A DNA stretch of 64,000 bases from J054 sp963850255. Its GTDB lineage: Bacteria; Pseudomonadota; Gammaproteobacteria; Steroidobacterales; GCA-2729495. The notes below the pieces were generated by a model. That model was given only the letters and a program-made list of their open reading frames with translations. It was not told where the DNA came from and did not search any database. Location: positions 27,395-91,394 of the forward strand of contig CAWKLL010000046.1 of NCBI GenBank assembly GCA_963850255.1. The letters run 5' to 3'. A program made the translations under genes and the position numbers. This document shows, in pieces, positions 44,969 through 53,471 of this stretch (position 1 is its first letter; each line of letters opens with the position of its first letter).

Positions 44969-45940
44969 TTGAAAACCAATAACGAGCTGGTTCTGCCAAA
45001 TATGGCGGTGTTTACCGGCAACGCTAACCCGGAACTCGCGTCTCGAATTGCCCGCCACCTGACCTTGCCGCTGGGCAAGATTCAGGTCGGCCGCTTCAGC
45101 GACGGCGAGGTCAATATCGAGATTCTGGAAAACGTGCGCGGCCAAGAGGTTTTCATCGTGCAGAGCACCTGCCCGCCGGTGAATGATCACCTGATGGAAT
45201 TGCTGGTGATGGCCGATGCGCTGCGGCGCGCTTCGGCGGCGCGTATTACCGCGGTGATGCCGTATTTCGGTTACGCCCGGCAGGATCGCCGGCCGCGCGC
45301 ATCACGCGTGCCGATTACCGCGCGCATGGTTGCGTCGATGATTTCGGAAGCCGGCATCGACCGGGTTCTGACGGTCGATCTGCATGCCGATCAGATCCAG
45401 GGCTTCTTCTCCATCCCGGTGGATAATGTGTATGCCTCGCCGGTCTTGCTCGGCGACCTGTGGCGCCAGGAATACCGCGATATGGTGGTGGTGTCCCCCG
45501 ATGTCGGCGGCGTCGTGCGCGCACGTGCTATCGCCAAGCGCATGGACGACGCTGATCTGGCCATTATCGATAAACGCCGGCCACGGCCGAACGTATCGCA
45601 GGTGATGAATATCATTGGTGAAGTCGAGGGCAAGACCTGCGTACTGATCGATGACATGGTGGATACCGCCGGGACGCTGTGTCATGCGGCGGTGGCGCTG
45701 AAAGAGCATGGTGCCGAGCGCGTGGTTGCCTATATCACTCACCCGCTACTGTCCGGACCGGCCGTCGATCGCATTCGCGAGTCGGTGCTGGACGAGCTGG
45801 TCGTCACCGACACCATTCCCCTGTCGGATCTGGCCGTGGCGTCGGGCAAAATCCGCCAGCTTGGCGTGGCTGAGCTGCTGGCTGAGACCATTCGGCGCAT
45901 CAGCATGGATGAGTCTGTAAGTTCCCTGTACGTCGATTGA
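44969..45940 (+). CDS. prs: Ribose-phosphate pyrophosphokinase
   Basis: A 323-residue enzyme making PRPP from ribose 5-phosphate and ATP, the entry point for purines, pyrimidines, histidine and NAD. Motifs: MAVFTGNANPELASRIARHL, FSDGEVNIEILENVRG, YFGYARQDRR, and the PRPP loop VLIDDMVDTAGTLCHAA. Length is as expected. The apparent start is TTG at 44969, with only a weak ribosome site; no ATG is closer to the conserved N-terminus. Located between tRNA-Gln and rplY as in relatives. Confidence 0.96.
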   Translation: MKTNNELVLPNMAVFTGNANPELASRIARHLTLPLGKIQVGRFSDGEVNIEILENVRGQEVFIVQSTCPPVNDHLMELLVMADALRRASAARITAVMPYFGYARQDRRPRASRVPITARMVASMISEAGIDRVLTVDLHADQIQGFFSIPVDNVYASPVLLGDLWRQEYRDMVVVSPDVGGVVRARAIAKRMDDADLAIIDKRRPRPNVSQVMNIIGEVEGKTCVLIDDMVDTAGTLCHAAVALKEHGAERVVAYITHPLLSGPAVDRIRESVLDELVVTDTIPLSDLAVASGKIRQLGVAELLAETIRRISMDESVSSLYVD

Positions 45941-46191
45941 GACCGCTTCGATCCAGCGCGCGACGGGCCCGACGGGGCCTCTGCGCCGCATTGCTGCAGC
46001 CATCCTGACGGCAGCAAATCGCTTCCGGCCCCTTGGCTGCCTCCTTCCCGGTTCTCCGGACCATCGCTGAGGCCGCGTCCGGCTTGGCTGCGTCGGTGGC
46101 TTCGGCTATGCTTCGCGCCCCCCGGTTTGGGGTATCGGTCCCGGCTGGTCGTAAGGCGGGACTCTGATCAGCATTGACCCAGGAGGTCGTT
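45941..46191. other. Intergenic region prs-rplY
   Basis: About 250 nt without a convincing gene. It is GC-rich with several short inverted segments but no T-tract, so no terminator was called. The rplY ribosome site (AGGAGG, 46181-46186) lies at its end. Confidence 0.4.
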
Positions 46192-46875
46192 ATGTCCAAG
46201 TCATTTGATCTGATCGCGGATTTTCGTGAAGACTCAGGGAAAGGTTCGAGCCGCCGCCTGCGTCGTCAGGGAAAATTACCCGCGATTATTTATGGTGGTG
46301 GTAAGCCGCCGCGTTCGCTGTCTTTCGACAGCCAGTCCATGTTGCACAACATGGAACAAGAGTCGTTTTTTTCCAGTGTGCTGACCGTCAAGGTGGGCGA
46401 CAAAGAACAGCCGGCGATTCTGAAAGATGTGCAGATGCATCCGGCCAAACGCCAGATTCTTCACCTGGATCTGCAGCGCATTGTTGCTGATGAGAAGATT
46501 CGTATGGATGTGCCCATCCATTGTCCGAACGAAGACATTGCCCCGGGTGTGAAATTGAAGGGCGGAACCGTTGCGCGCCTGCTTTCGGAGGTCGAGGTTT
46601 CCTGTCTACCGAAGGATCTTCCGGAGTACCTGGAACTGGATGTTGCCGAACTGGACCTGGACGAGATTCTGCATCTTTCGGACATTCCTCTGCCCGGTGG
46701 TGTTGAATTGCCGGAACTGACTGGCGGAAACGACCTGCCGGTCATTACCATTCATATCATCAAGGTCGCCGCGGAGCCCGAGGACGAGGAGGCTGTCGAA
46801 GGCGAGGCCGAGGGCGAGGGCGAAGCGCCCCCGACGACGGAAGGCGAGGGCGAGGGCGACAACAAAGACAGTTGA
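46192..46875 (+). CDS. rplY: 50S ribosomal protein L25 (CTC family) with acidic tail
   Basis: A 227-residue long-form L25 that binds 5S rRNA. The N-terminal L25 domain (about 5-95) has RRLRRQGKLPAIIYGGGK and PAILKDVQMHPAKRQILHLD; the CTC-type C-terminal domain (about 96-195) has DEILHLSDIPLPGGVEL. The last 30 residues are a low-complexity Glu/Gly stretch (EGEAEGEGEAPPTTEGEGEG) coded by repeated GAGGGCGA units. The ATG at 46192 follows a perfect AGGAGG. A terminator follows directly. Confidence 0.95.
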   Translation: MSKSFDLIADFREDSGKGSSRRLRRQGKLPAIIYGGGKPPRSLSFDSQSMLHNMEQESFFSSVLTVKVGDKEQPAILKDVQMHPAKRQILHLDLQRIVADEKIRMDVPIHCPNEDIAPGVKLKGGTVARLLSEVEVSCLPKDLPEYLELDVAELDLDEILHLSDIPLPGGVELPELTGGNDLPVITIHIIKVAAEPEDEEAVEGEAEGEGEAPPTTEGEGEGDNKDS

Positions 46876-46897
46876 TCGCAGATTGCCGACTACGAAG

Positions 46898-46922
46898 AAG
46901 CCGCACTTTGTGCGGCTTTTTT
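46898..46922 (+). terminator. Rho-independent terminator after rplY
   Basis: AAGCCGCAC-TTT-GTGCGGCTT folds into a 9-bp stem with a three-base loop, followed by a run of T. It begins 23 nt after the rplY stop and ends about 50 nt before pth. Confidence 0.92.
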
Positions 46923-46970
46923 GTGCATGCCCGACGGGTTCCCGCTAGACTTCCTCGCATTGTTGGACGA

Positions 46971-47600
46971 ATGGCAGCAGTCGTGACTGAAGTACCGAGC
47001 TTGATCGTCGGCCTGGGCAATCCGGGCGCAGAGCATCTCCGCGACCGGCACAATGCCGGCTTCTGGTTCGTTGACGGCCTGGCGGCAGCCGCCGGGCTGC
47101 AATTTCGGGATGACAAGAAGCTGCAGGGTGCAACTTGCCAGCTTAGTCTGGGTTCCACTCAGCTGCGTCTGCTTAAACCGCATACTTATATGAATCACAG
47201 TGGGCGCTCGGTGCGCCTGGCCATGGACTATTTCAAGCTGCAACCGGCGCAGATCCTGGTTGCCCACGATGACCTGGACCTGCCGCCCGGCGTCGCCCGC
47301 TTCAAGCGTAGTGGCGGCCACGGTGGCAATAACGGGCTGCGCGACGTGATTGCCAACTGCGGCAAGGACTTCCTGCGTTTGCGCATCGGCATCGGCCACC
47401 CGGGCCAGCGGGAAAAGGTGGTGGGTTACGTGCTGCGACCGCCCGGCCGCGAGGAGCTGACGCACATGGAGAATGCCCTGCGCGAAGCGGAACGTGCACT
47501 GGAAACGCTGGTCAGTGACGGGCTGGAACGTGCGACCACGCAGCTACATACCGCCACGGCGCGTCCCGACGACACCCTGACCATGGGCTCCGCGGGCTAG
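46971..47600 (+). CDS. pth: Peptidyl-tRNA hydrolase
   Basis: A 209-residue enzyme that recycles peptidyl-tRNA released from stalled ribosomes. Seen: LIVGLGNPGAEHLRDRHNAG with catalytic H27, LLKPHTYMNHSG, LVAHDDLDLPPGVARFKRSG (catalytic Asp) and GGHGGNNGLRDVI. The ATG at 46971 places the N-terminus as in relatives; an open frame runs further upstream across the terminator and is not used. ychF, which normally follows, is displaced by about 6 kb of other genes. Confidence 0.96.
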   Translation: MAAVVTEVPSLIVGLGNPGAEHLRDRHNAGFWFVDGLAAAAGLQFRDDKKLQGATCQLSLGSTQLRLLKPHTYMNHSGRSVRLAMDYFKLQPAQILVAHDDLDLPPGVARFKRSGGHGGNNGLRDVIANCGKDFLRLRIGIGHPGQREKVVGYVLRPPGREELTHMENALREAERALETLVSDGLERATTQLHTATARPDDTLTMGSAG

Positions 47601-47619
47601 TTCTCGACAGGCTCTTCGA

Positions 47620-47733
47620 TCATGGGTGTTTCAGCTCCAGCTTGATGCCGTCGTTCTGTGCGAAAACGAGTGGGGCAAGGATGCTTAAGCACAACAACAA
47701 AGTGAGGGTGACGCGATAGACGTTCACGGACAC
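47620..47733 (-). CDS. Possible small exported peptide overlapping the K+ channel stop
   Basis: A 37-codon frame begins with a GTG that shares its G with the TAG stop of the potassium channel gene (TAGTG). It encodes a plain Sec signal peptide (MSVNVYRVTLTLLLCLSILA, ending VFAQ) followed by only about a dozen residues (NDGIKLELKHP). A one-base shift would extend it to a stop at about 47597, giving TPMIEEPVEN. No family is recognised. It could be real, frameshifted or chance; the signal peptide quality and overlap are the only support. Confidence 0.3.
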   Translation of the reverse strand: MSVNVYRVTLTLLLCLSILAPLVFAQNDGIKLELKHP

Positions 47734-48413
47734 TATTTTCCCTTGTCAGCCGGGTTCTGACTCAAGAAACCGCCCACCAGGTAGGCAACCAGGATAGCAA
47801 TGTAGAACTGGCCGGTAATCGCAGTTAGGTAAGCCAATGCTTCGGCCAGCGGCCTGGTCGGGGTGATGTCGCCATAGCCCAGGGTGGTCATGGTGACAAA
47901 GGTGTAATAGAAAAATGTACTGGCGTCGGTAAGGCTCGGCGAGTTCTCGATGCCCCTGAATGAACCGGGAACCAGTCGATAGATGATGATATTGATCAGC
48001 GCTATGGCCACGCCTGCCAGCAGGTAAACGGAAACTGCTCCGACAATCTGGTTGACAGAGATCGGGCCGCGTTTCAACAGCACGCGCAAAGTGAAAATTA
48101 ATGCCAGGGCGCAAAAGATCAGCAGCGAGGCGATGGTGAGCAGTTCAGCTGCGGGGTCATCGCTAACCGCCCACCAGACTGTGCCGATCACGGAAGAGAC
48201 CGCGAGGCCGATGCCAATGAAGAACCAGAGGCGCGATTCAACCAGGCTGAACACAGCAATAACGACGGTAACGGTAAAGGTGACTTGTGCCCATATGCTG
48301 GGCCCGGTAATCGTGAATTCATCGATCAGCGGGGAGGCCAGCAGCGTAATCAGCAGGCCTGCCAGCAGAAAAATGAAGCGCGGTTCGCCACCGGGTCGAC
48401 TAGTCAGGGCCAC
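47733..48413 (-). CDS. Two-pore-helix voltage-insensitive potassium channel (Kch-like ion channel)
   Basis: A 226-residue membrane protein. After several hydrophobic helices (FIFLLAGLLITLLASPLI, TFTVTVVIAVFSLV, LWFFIGIGLAVSSVIGTVWW, LLTIASLLIFCALALIF) comes an ion-channel module: SVYLLAGVAIALINIIIY, pore loop FFYYTFVTMTTLGYGDITP with the selectivity filter TLGYGD, and the last helix AITGQFYIAILVAYLVGGF. There is no RCK domain. It should conduct K+. I start at the GTG at 48413 (MALTSRPGGEPR); an open frame extends to 48572 but overlaps the surface-antigen gene and reads as non-coding. Confidence 0.85.
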   Translation of the reverse strand: MALTSRPGGEPRFIFLLAGLLITLLASPLIDEFTITGPSIWAQVTFTVTVVIAVFSLVESRLWFFIGIGLAVSSVIGTVWWAVSDDPAAELLTIASLLIFCALALIFTLRVLLKRGPISVNQIVGAVSVYLLAGVAIALINIIIYRLVPGSFRGIENSPSLTDASTFFYYTFVTMTTLGYGDITPTRPLAEALAYLTAITGQFYIAILVAYLVGGFLSQNPADKGK

Positions 48414-48438
48414 GTGCGTACCTGGGCTGTGCCAGAGG

Positions 48439-48819
48439 CTACTGGCCGGGCGGACGGCGCAGCGGCGCGAAGCGCCAGCTATCGTCATCGGCCAGGCACA
48501 AACGATAACGTCCGCCGCCCTCCCGCCCGCCGGCCGTGGTGCGGGTGCCAATGGTTCGGCAGGTCGTGTCAAAGTCCTGGTGGGTATCCAGCAGAGAGAT
48601 GCTGCCGAAGTTCCCGGTCTCGGGATTCTCCCAGTCGACCGTTTCCTTGTCGGGCGTATCCTCCAGCGCTTTCTGGAACGCCGCGCGCAGAATCTCCTCG
48701 TCGCCGGACGTGAGCTCAGAAGCGGCTGAACGGTTCAGGAAGTTCAGGTTCTGCGCCATTGTCTCCGCCGCCGACAGGGCGCCGAGCAACATCACTAGCA
48801 TGATCAGAAACGCTTTCAT
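48439..48819 (-). CDS. RT0821/Lpp0805-type surface antigen-like protein
   Basis: A 126-residue exported protein: signal peptide MKAFLIMLVMLLGALSAAET, then SGDEEILRAAFQKALEDTPDKE, VDWENPETGNFGSISLLDTH, DTTCRTIGTRTTAGGREGGG and RLCLADDDSWRFAPL. The order ALEDTPxxETxxWxNPxTGNxGxI...CR...C...GxW matches the RT0821/Lpp0805 (17-kDa surface antigen-like) family, whose function is unknown. The two cysteines may form a disulfide in the periplasm. Confidence 0.7.
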   Translation of the reverse strand: MKAFLIMLVMLLGALSAAETMAQNLNFLNRSAASELTSGDEEILRAAFQKALEDTPDKETVDWENPETGNFGSISLLDTHQDFDTTCRTIGTRTTAGGREGGGRYRLCLADDDSWRFAPLRRPPGQ

Positions 48820-48855
48820 GCGTTAATAATAACTCAGTCAGCCGTGCTGGCTGAA

Positions 48856-49222
48856 TTACCAGCCGCCGCCCAGGGCTCGATAGAGTCGTACTACCGAATC
48901 GAACTGCTGGCGACGCGTGGCAGAGGCGGCCAGCTCGGCGTCGAACTGCGACCTTTCCGAGTCCAGCACTTCCAGAAAGCTGGTCACACCGCCGTCGTAA
49001 CGAGCGCGCCACAGGGCGGCTGCGCTGTTGGCGGCGTTAAGTTGTCGCTCGCGGGCGGCCAGTTCAGCGCCGAAGGTACGCACGCCGGCGAGTGAATCCT
49101 CTACTTCGCGCAGGGCCTGCAGTACCGACTGCTCATAGGTTTTTAGCAGCTGGCGGGTGCGCGCCTGCTCAATCTCTACCCGCCGCTTGCTCTTGCCCCA
49201 GTCAAAGTTCGTCCGCGCCTTC
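48856..49222 (-). pseudogene. C-terminal remnant of a NodT/OprM-type outer-membrane factor
   Basis: About 120 codons without a start codon match the last quarter of RND outer-membrane factors: FDWGKSKRRVEIEQARTRQL, YEQSVLQALREVEDSLAGVR, WRARYDGGVTSFLEVLDSER and the typical ending LYRALGGGW. A stop lies just upstream in the same frame, and the preceding 70 nt do not code for the missing 350 residues. The gene is therefore truncated at its 5' end, by deletion or by an assembly join. No matching RND pump gene is adjacent. Confidence 0.7.
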
Positions 49223-49294
49223 GTCTAAACGCGATGATGCTGATTTTCGTGTGGCGGTACCAGTCTGATGCCTGGCAGAAACGGAGTGGCCGCT

Positions 49295-49975
49295 TTATTT
49301 TCTGCCTTTCGCCAGCCCGTCGCGGCGCAGTCGGTCGGTGACGCCCTGGGTAATCAGGTCGAGAATTTCCTCGCGTGTGCGGCGCTTGTAGGCCGTGGTC
49401 TTGATCGCGAACACCATGACCGCGTCGTCGGTCTCGAACAGGCTGGTGGCGATCGCCACAGATTCCTCCACTTCGAACACCGACTGCTCGACCCTGAAGT
49501 CGACATAGGTGGTCGGTACCGGCATGCCGTAGCCGCCGTAATAGGGATAGCGATAGGTATAGCCATAGCCGACGGGCTTGTAATAGGCCTCGCCGCGCGA
49601 CTCCGAGGTGCCGCCTTCCACCAGTTCGGCCTGGCGGCCCAGCAGCTCCGTGACCAGCACCGCATCCGCGCCCGTTTCTTTAATGGCTGGCGTGATGCCT
49701 TCTACAGTCAGGGGATCGTCCGGATCCATGAAGTTACAGCTGGTGGTGGCTGTCACATCGTTCTCGCGCATCCGCGCGGCCAGCAATCGCTCGAAGCGGC
49801 AGCGCACGTTGTAGTCGGTGGTCACACCCACGATCAGGTAATTGTCGAAAGACTGCCCGCGCGGTACGTCCTCGCCCCACTTGCTTTCTACGCTGAGCGG
49901 GCCGCTGCAGGCACTCAGCAGGCCAAGGAGCAAGCTCGTACCGGCCAGTAGCCGGCAGTGTTTGATAGTTTCCAT
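49295..49975 (-). CDS. Lipoprotein of unknown function with Gly/Tyr-rich segment
   Basis: A 226-residue lipoprotein: signal peptide METIKHCRLLAGTSLLLGLL with lipobox LLSAC (C23). The mature part contains FDNYLIVGVTTDYNVRCRFE, KETGADAVLVTELLGRQAEL, a Gly/Tyr-rich stretch PVGYGYTYRYPYYGGYGMPV (about residues 135-154) and a beta-rich C-terminal half (EESVAIATSLFETDDAVMVF). It resembles DUF4136-like or CsgG-related small lipoproteins in layout, but I do not assign a family. The ATG at 49975 is preferred because it gives the cleanest lipoprotein signal. Confidence 0.65.
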   Translation of the reverse strand: METIKHCRLLAGTSLLLGLLSACSGPLSVESKWGEDVPRGQSFDNYLIVGVTTDYNVRCRFERLLAARMRENDVTATTSCNFMDPDDPLTVEGITPAIKETGADAVLVTELLGRQAELVEGGTSESRGEAYYKPVGYGYTYRYPYYGGYGMPVPTTYVDFRVEQSVFEVEESVAIATSLFETDDAVMVFAIKTTAYKRRTREEILDLITQGVTDRLRRDGLAKGRK

Positions 49976-50139
49976 GCGCGTATCGTACAGGCCCAAGGCG
50001 CCTGCCGAGAAAAAAATCTGCGCCCCTGAGAGCTGTTTCCTGTCCTGTGCCGCGTGGACTTGAACGGCTTTTCTGATTCATGACAATAGCCGTAGGGCGC
50101 CCGGCTCGGGCACTCAGCGAATACATCGAGACCACTGCA

Positions 50140-52455
50140 ATGAAGAATTTCCCATCCGCCCCTGTGGCTGCGCCCGGTTCTTATATCGGCCAGCCAGCTC
50201 GCTCCGGACCAGTCGGCAAGCGCCTGATTGGCCTGATGCTGGTGCTGGCTATGCTCGGGCAGCCTGTCCTGGCCAGTGACAGCGGCTCAACGCTGCAGGC
50301 GCGCCCGCGCATTGGCCTGGTGCTGGGCGGCGGCGGCGCCAAGGGCGCGGCGCATATCGGTGTGTTGCGTGTGCTCGATGAAATGCGCATTCCGATTCAT
50401 TGTGTGGCAGGTACCAGCATGGGTGCCCTGGTGGGCGGTGTATTTGCCTCCGGTATGCCCCCGGCGCAGCTTGAGCAGGAAGCGCGTGAAATTGATTGGG
50501 GTGCCACCCTCGGTGGTGGAGGTAAACGAGGCCGCAAACCCATCGAACGCAAACTGGCCGGCCAGATGTATACCAATACCCTGGAAGTCGGATTGCAGGA
50601 AGGGCGGCTGCGTACCCCCGCCGGTTTTCTGCAAACTCAGGGCATCGAGGATGTGATTCGCGAACTGGTTTCCGACGCGCGTTGGCAGCGCAGTTTCGAC
50701 AGCATGGCGATTCCTTTCCGGGCCGTCGCCACGGACATGGTTAAGGGTGAAATGGTGGTCCTCGACAGCGGCGATTTATCCGTCGCCATGCGCGCCAGCA
50801 TGGCGGTGCCCGGTGCCTTTTCACCCGTGGTTCAGGGCGAGCAGGTGCTATCCGATGGCGGCCTGGTGCGCAACCTGCCCGTGGACGTGGCACGTAAACT
50901 CTGCGCCGATGTGGTGATTGCCGTCTGGCTGTCCATCCCGCAACCGGAAGCCGGGGACCTGGTGAACGCGGTGTCGCTGGCCGGCCGATCTCTCGATGTG
51001 GTGATCAAAGCCAACGAGCGCACGCAAATTGAGTCCCTGACCTCCAGCGACGTGGGTATTAGTGTGCCCATGGGCGATATCGGCAGCGCAGATTTTCAGC
51101 GCACCTCTGAAGCCATTGACCTGGGTCGGTCTGCGGCTGAGGCCATGGCGACGGAACTACGTCAGTTCTCGCTGCCCGAGGACGAGTACATGGCGTGGCG
51201 ACAAAGTATCGATGCGCCCACCGACGCCAGTAACCGTGTGGCTGAAGTGCGTATCGTCGGACTCGATCGCGTTGCCGAGGAATACGTTAGAAACCAGCTG
51301 CGCAATGTTCGTGTCGGTGCCAACGTAAAGACGGCGCAGATCAAGGCAGATACCGATGCGATCTATGAGCTCGGAGATTTCGAAAGCGTCGAATATCAAA
51401 TAGCTGGCCCGCCCGGGGCCCGGGTCGTCGTGATTCAGCCCGTTGAGAAATCCTGGGGCCCGGATTTTCTGCGCTTTGATATTGGTCTCGATGCGGCTGG
51501 CAACGGTGAACTGCAGGCCATTTTGCGGGCAGAGCATACGCGTGCCTGGATTAACGGGCGCGGTGGTCGCTGGAATAATACTCTGCAGTTTGGCCAGCAA
51601 ACGATTTTGCAAACCGATCTGTATCAGCCTCTGAATGTCGATCAACGTTTTTTCGTTCAGCCAAAGGTCGCCTATGAGAGCGACCTGGAAAATGTTTATG
51701 TGGATGGCAATCGGACCTCGCGCTATTTCCTGCGAGATTTCTATGCGCAGTTGGATCTCGGCTGGAATGTTCGTAGTGAAGCGCAGCTTCGCGCCGGCCT
51801 GCGCGGCGGCTGGGTGGAGAGCAAACTAGATACGGGTACGTCTTTGCTGCCGGATCTTGATCGCGAGGATGAGAACGCCTTCGTAACAGGCATGGTCTAT
51901 GACACCCGCGACAATGCATCCTTAGCCACCAGCGGTACCTTCATGAACGTCCGCTACTGGAAAGCCGGCGACGTTTTCGGTGGTGATGTTGAATACTCAC
52001 TGGCTGAAGCCGTCGCTACCCGAACCTGGCAGTTCCGCGGCAATACGCTCAACCTGCTGATGGGCGGGGGCGCGGAGATTACCGGCAAGCTGCCGCCGAC
52101 CCGGGACTTCCGGCTTGGTGGTATTCGCAGTTTTCCCGGCTTGCAGCCCGGCGAGCTGCGCGGCGGCAGTTACTGGCTGGCCAGCGGCAACTACCGCTGG
52201 AAAATCGCCGATATCCTGCCGCTGTTCGGCCAGTCGCTCTATGCAGGCATGCGCTTGCAGATGGCGCAGATGGGCGATCGACGGGATGACATAAACGACG
52301 GCACCTTGTACGGGGTCGCCGGATCCTTGAACGCGCGCACACCCGTCGGCGCACTGAGACTGTCGCTGGGCTGGGTCAGTAACGACAGCGTGCAGCTGCA
52401 GTTCTCGCTGGGGAGGCCCATCGCCGAGGGCTCGCTGGTGGACGAGACCTTCTAA
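50140..52455 (+). CDS. Patatin-like phospholipase - POTRA - Omp85 beta-barrel (PlpD-like type Vd autotransporter)
   Basis: A 771-residue protein in three parts. After a signal peptide (ending QPVLASDSG) a patatin domain (about 45-320) has the oxyanion loop LVLGGGGAKGAAHIG, the nucleophile S93 in AGTSMGAL and the dyad aspartate D239 in LSDGGLVRNLP. A POTRA-like domain follows (about 355-430: VAEVRIVGLDRVAEEYVRNQ, KADTDAIYELGDFESVEYQI). The C-terminal barrel (about 450-771) has the Omp85 signature region FRLGGIRSFPGLQPGELRGG and ends SLVDETF. This is the PlpD/FplA layout: a lipase held at, or released from, the cell surface. Expected activity is phospholipase A1/A2. Start ATG 50140. Confidence 0.9.
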   Translation: MKNFPSAPVAAPGSYIGQPARSGPVGKRLIGLMLVLAMLGQPVLASDSGSTLQARPRIGLVLGGGGAKGAAHIGVLRVLDEMRIPIHCVAGTSMGALVGGVFASGMPPAQLEQEAREIDWGATLGGGGKRGRKPIERKLAGQMYTNTLEVGLQEGRLRTPAGFLQTQGIEDVIRELVSDARWQRSFDSMAIPFRAVATDMVKGEMVVLDSGDLSVAMRASMAVPGAFSPVVQGEQVLSDGGLVRNLPVDVARKLCADVVIAVWLSIPQPEAGDLVNAVSLAGRSLDVVIKANERTQIESLTSSDVGISVPMGDIGSADFQRTSEAIDLGRSAAEAMATELRQFSLPEDEYMAWRQSIDAPTDASNRVAEVRIVGLDRVAEEYVRNQLRNVRVGANVKTAQIKADTDAIYELGDFESVEYQIAGPPGARVVVIQPVEKSWGPDFLRFDIGLDAAGNGELQAILRAEHTRAWINGRGGRWNNTLQFGQQTILQTDLYQPLNVDQRFFVQPKVAYESDLENVYVDGNRTSRYFLRDFYAQLDLGWNVRSEAQLRAGLRGGWVESKLDTGTSLLPDLDREDENAFVTGMVYDTRDNASLATSGTFMNVRYWKAGDVFGGDVEYSLAEAVATRTWQFRGNTLNLLMGGGAEITGKLPPTRDFRLGGIRSFPGLQPGELRGGSYWLASGNYRWKIADILPLFGQSLYAGMRLQMAQMGDRRDDINDGTLYGVAGSLNARTPVGALRLSLGWVSNDSVQLQFSLGRPIAEGSLVDETF

Positions 52456-53471
52456 AGGCTGTCGCGCACCAGTTTGGCGCCGGCGGCCAGGCTTTGCAGC
52501 TTGCCCAGTGCGATGTCGTAGGCGATGGGCGCCATGCCGCAGTTGGTGCAGGGCAGGATGCGTTCGGCGTCGACGAACTTCATCGCCGCGCGAATGGTCG
52601 CCGCCACTTCCTCCGGCGTCTCGATCTTGTCGGGGGCGACGTCGATGCACCGACCATGACGTCTTGTCCGGTAGCAGCGCCAATACGTCGAGCGGCACGT
52701 GCGAGTCGGCGCATTCGAGCGAGACCTGGTCGACTTGCTGCGGCATTGAGCCCGGGGAAAGATCTTCTCGTACTGGCGCCACTCGTCGCCCAGCGTCTCC
52801 TTCCAGTCGATGTTGGCCTCGATGCCGTAGCCGTAGCAGATGTGCACGGCGGTGGTGCAGGTCAGGCCCTCGATGGCGCGGTTCAGCGCGTCGATGCCCC
52901 AGTCGTTGACGTCGTCCATGAAGACGTTGAAGGCCGGCTCGTCGAACTGGATCACGTCGACGCCGGCGCCTGCCAGCTCCCGCGCCTCCTCGTTGAGCAG
53001 TTCGGCGAAGGCCATGGCCATGTCGGCGCGGCTCGCCGTAGTGCCCGTCGGCGATGGTGTCGCAGATGGTCATCGGGCCGGGCAGGGTGAACTTCAGCTT
53101 GTGCTCGGTGAGGCCGCGCAGTATACGCGCACCTCGTCCAGATGCACCGGATGCGGGCGCGACAGCTCGCCGGTGACCGTGGGCACTTCCAGATCGTAGC
53201 GGTTGTCGCGGATGCCCATCGGGTCTTCTTGTTCCAGTCGATGCCTTCGATGTGCTCGAGGAAGCCGTGCACGAAGTGCAGGCGGAACAGCTCGCCGTCG
53301 GTCACGATGTCGATGCCGGCGTCTTCCTGGTGCTTGATCCACTCCGCCGCAGCGCGGCGTTTGCCTGGCCTCGAGCTCCTCGCCGGACAGCTTCCAGCCG
53401 CCCTTGAGCTTTTCCGGCTCGGCCAGCCAGTCGGGCCGCGGCAGGCTGCCGGCGATGGTGGTTTCGAGCAT
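52452..53471 (-). CDS. Core-MetE-type cobalamin-independent methionine synthase (MesD-like; about seven frameshifts)
   Basis: About 340 residues once frames are joined, matching only the C-terminal catalytic half of MetE. Pieces: TTIAGSLPRPDWLAEPEKLK, AGIDIVTDGELFRLHFVHGF, VDVIQFDEPAFNVFMDDVND, TAVHICYGYGIEANIDWKET (zinc His/Cys), ETPEEVAATIRAAMKFVDAE and RILPCTNCGMAPI (zinc Cys). Short MetE-like enzymes of this kind (Mes proteins) make methionine from homocysteine with a methyl donor other than triglutamyl folate; by memory the sequence is closest to the MesD group, which normally needs MesX, not seen nearby. Breaks near 53360, 53223, 53122, 53028, 52753, 52665 and 52652. The cell also has metH. 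Confidence 0.65.

Noticed and set aside
46788..46860. GAGGGCGA-type repeats as a tandem repeat locus
   Set aside because: They code for the acidic Glu/Gly tail of L25, common in long-form CTC proteins; simple low-complexity coding sequence.
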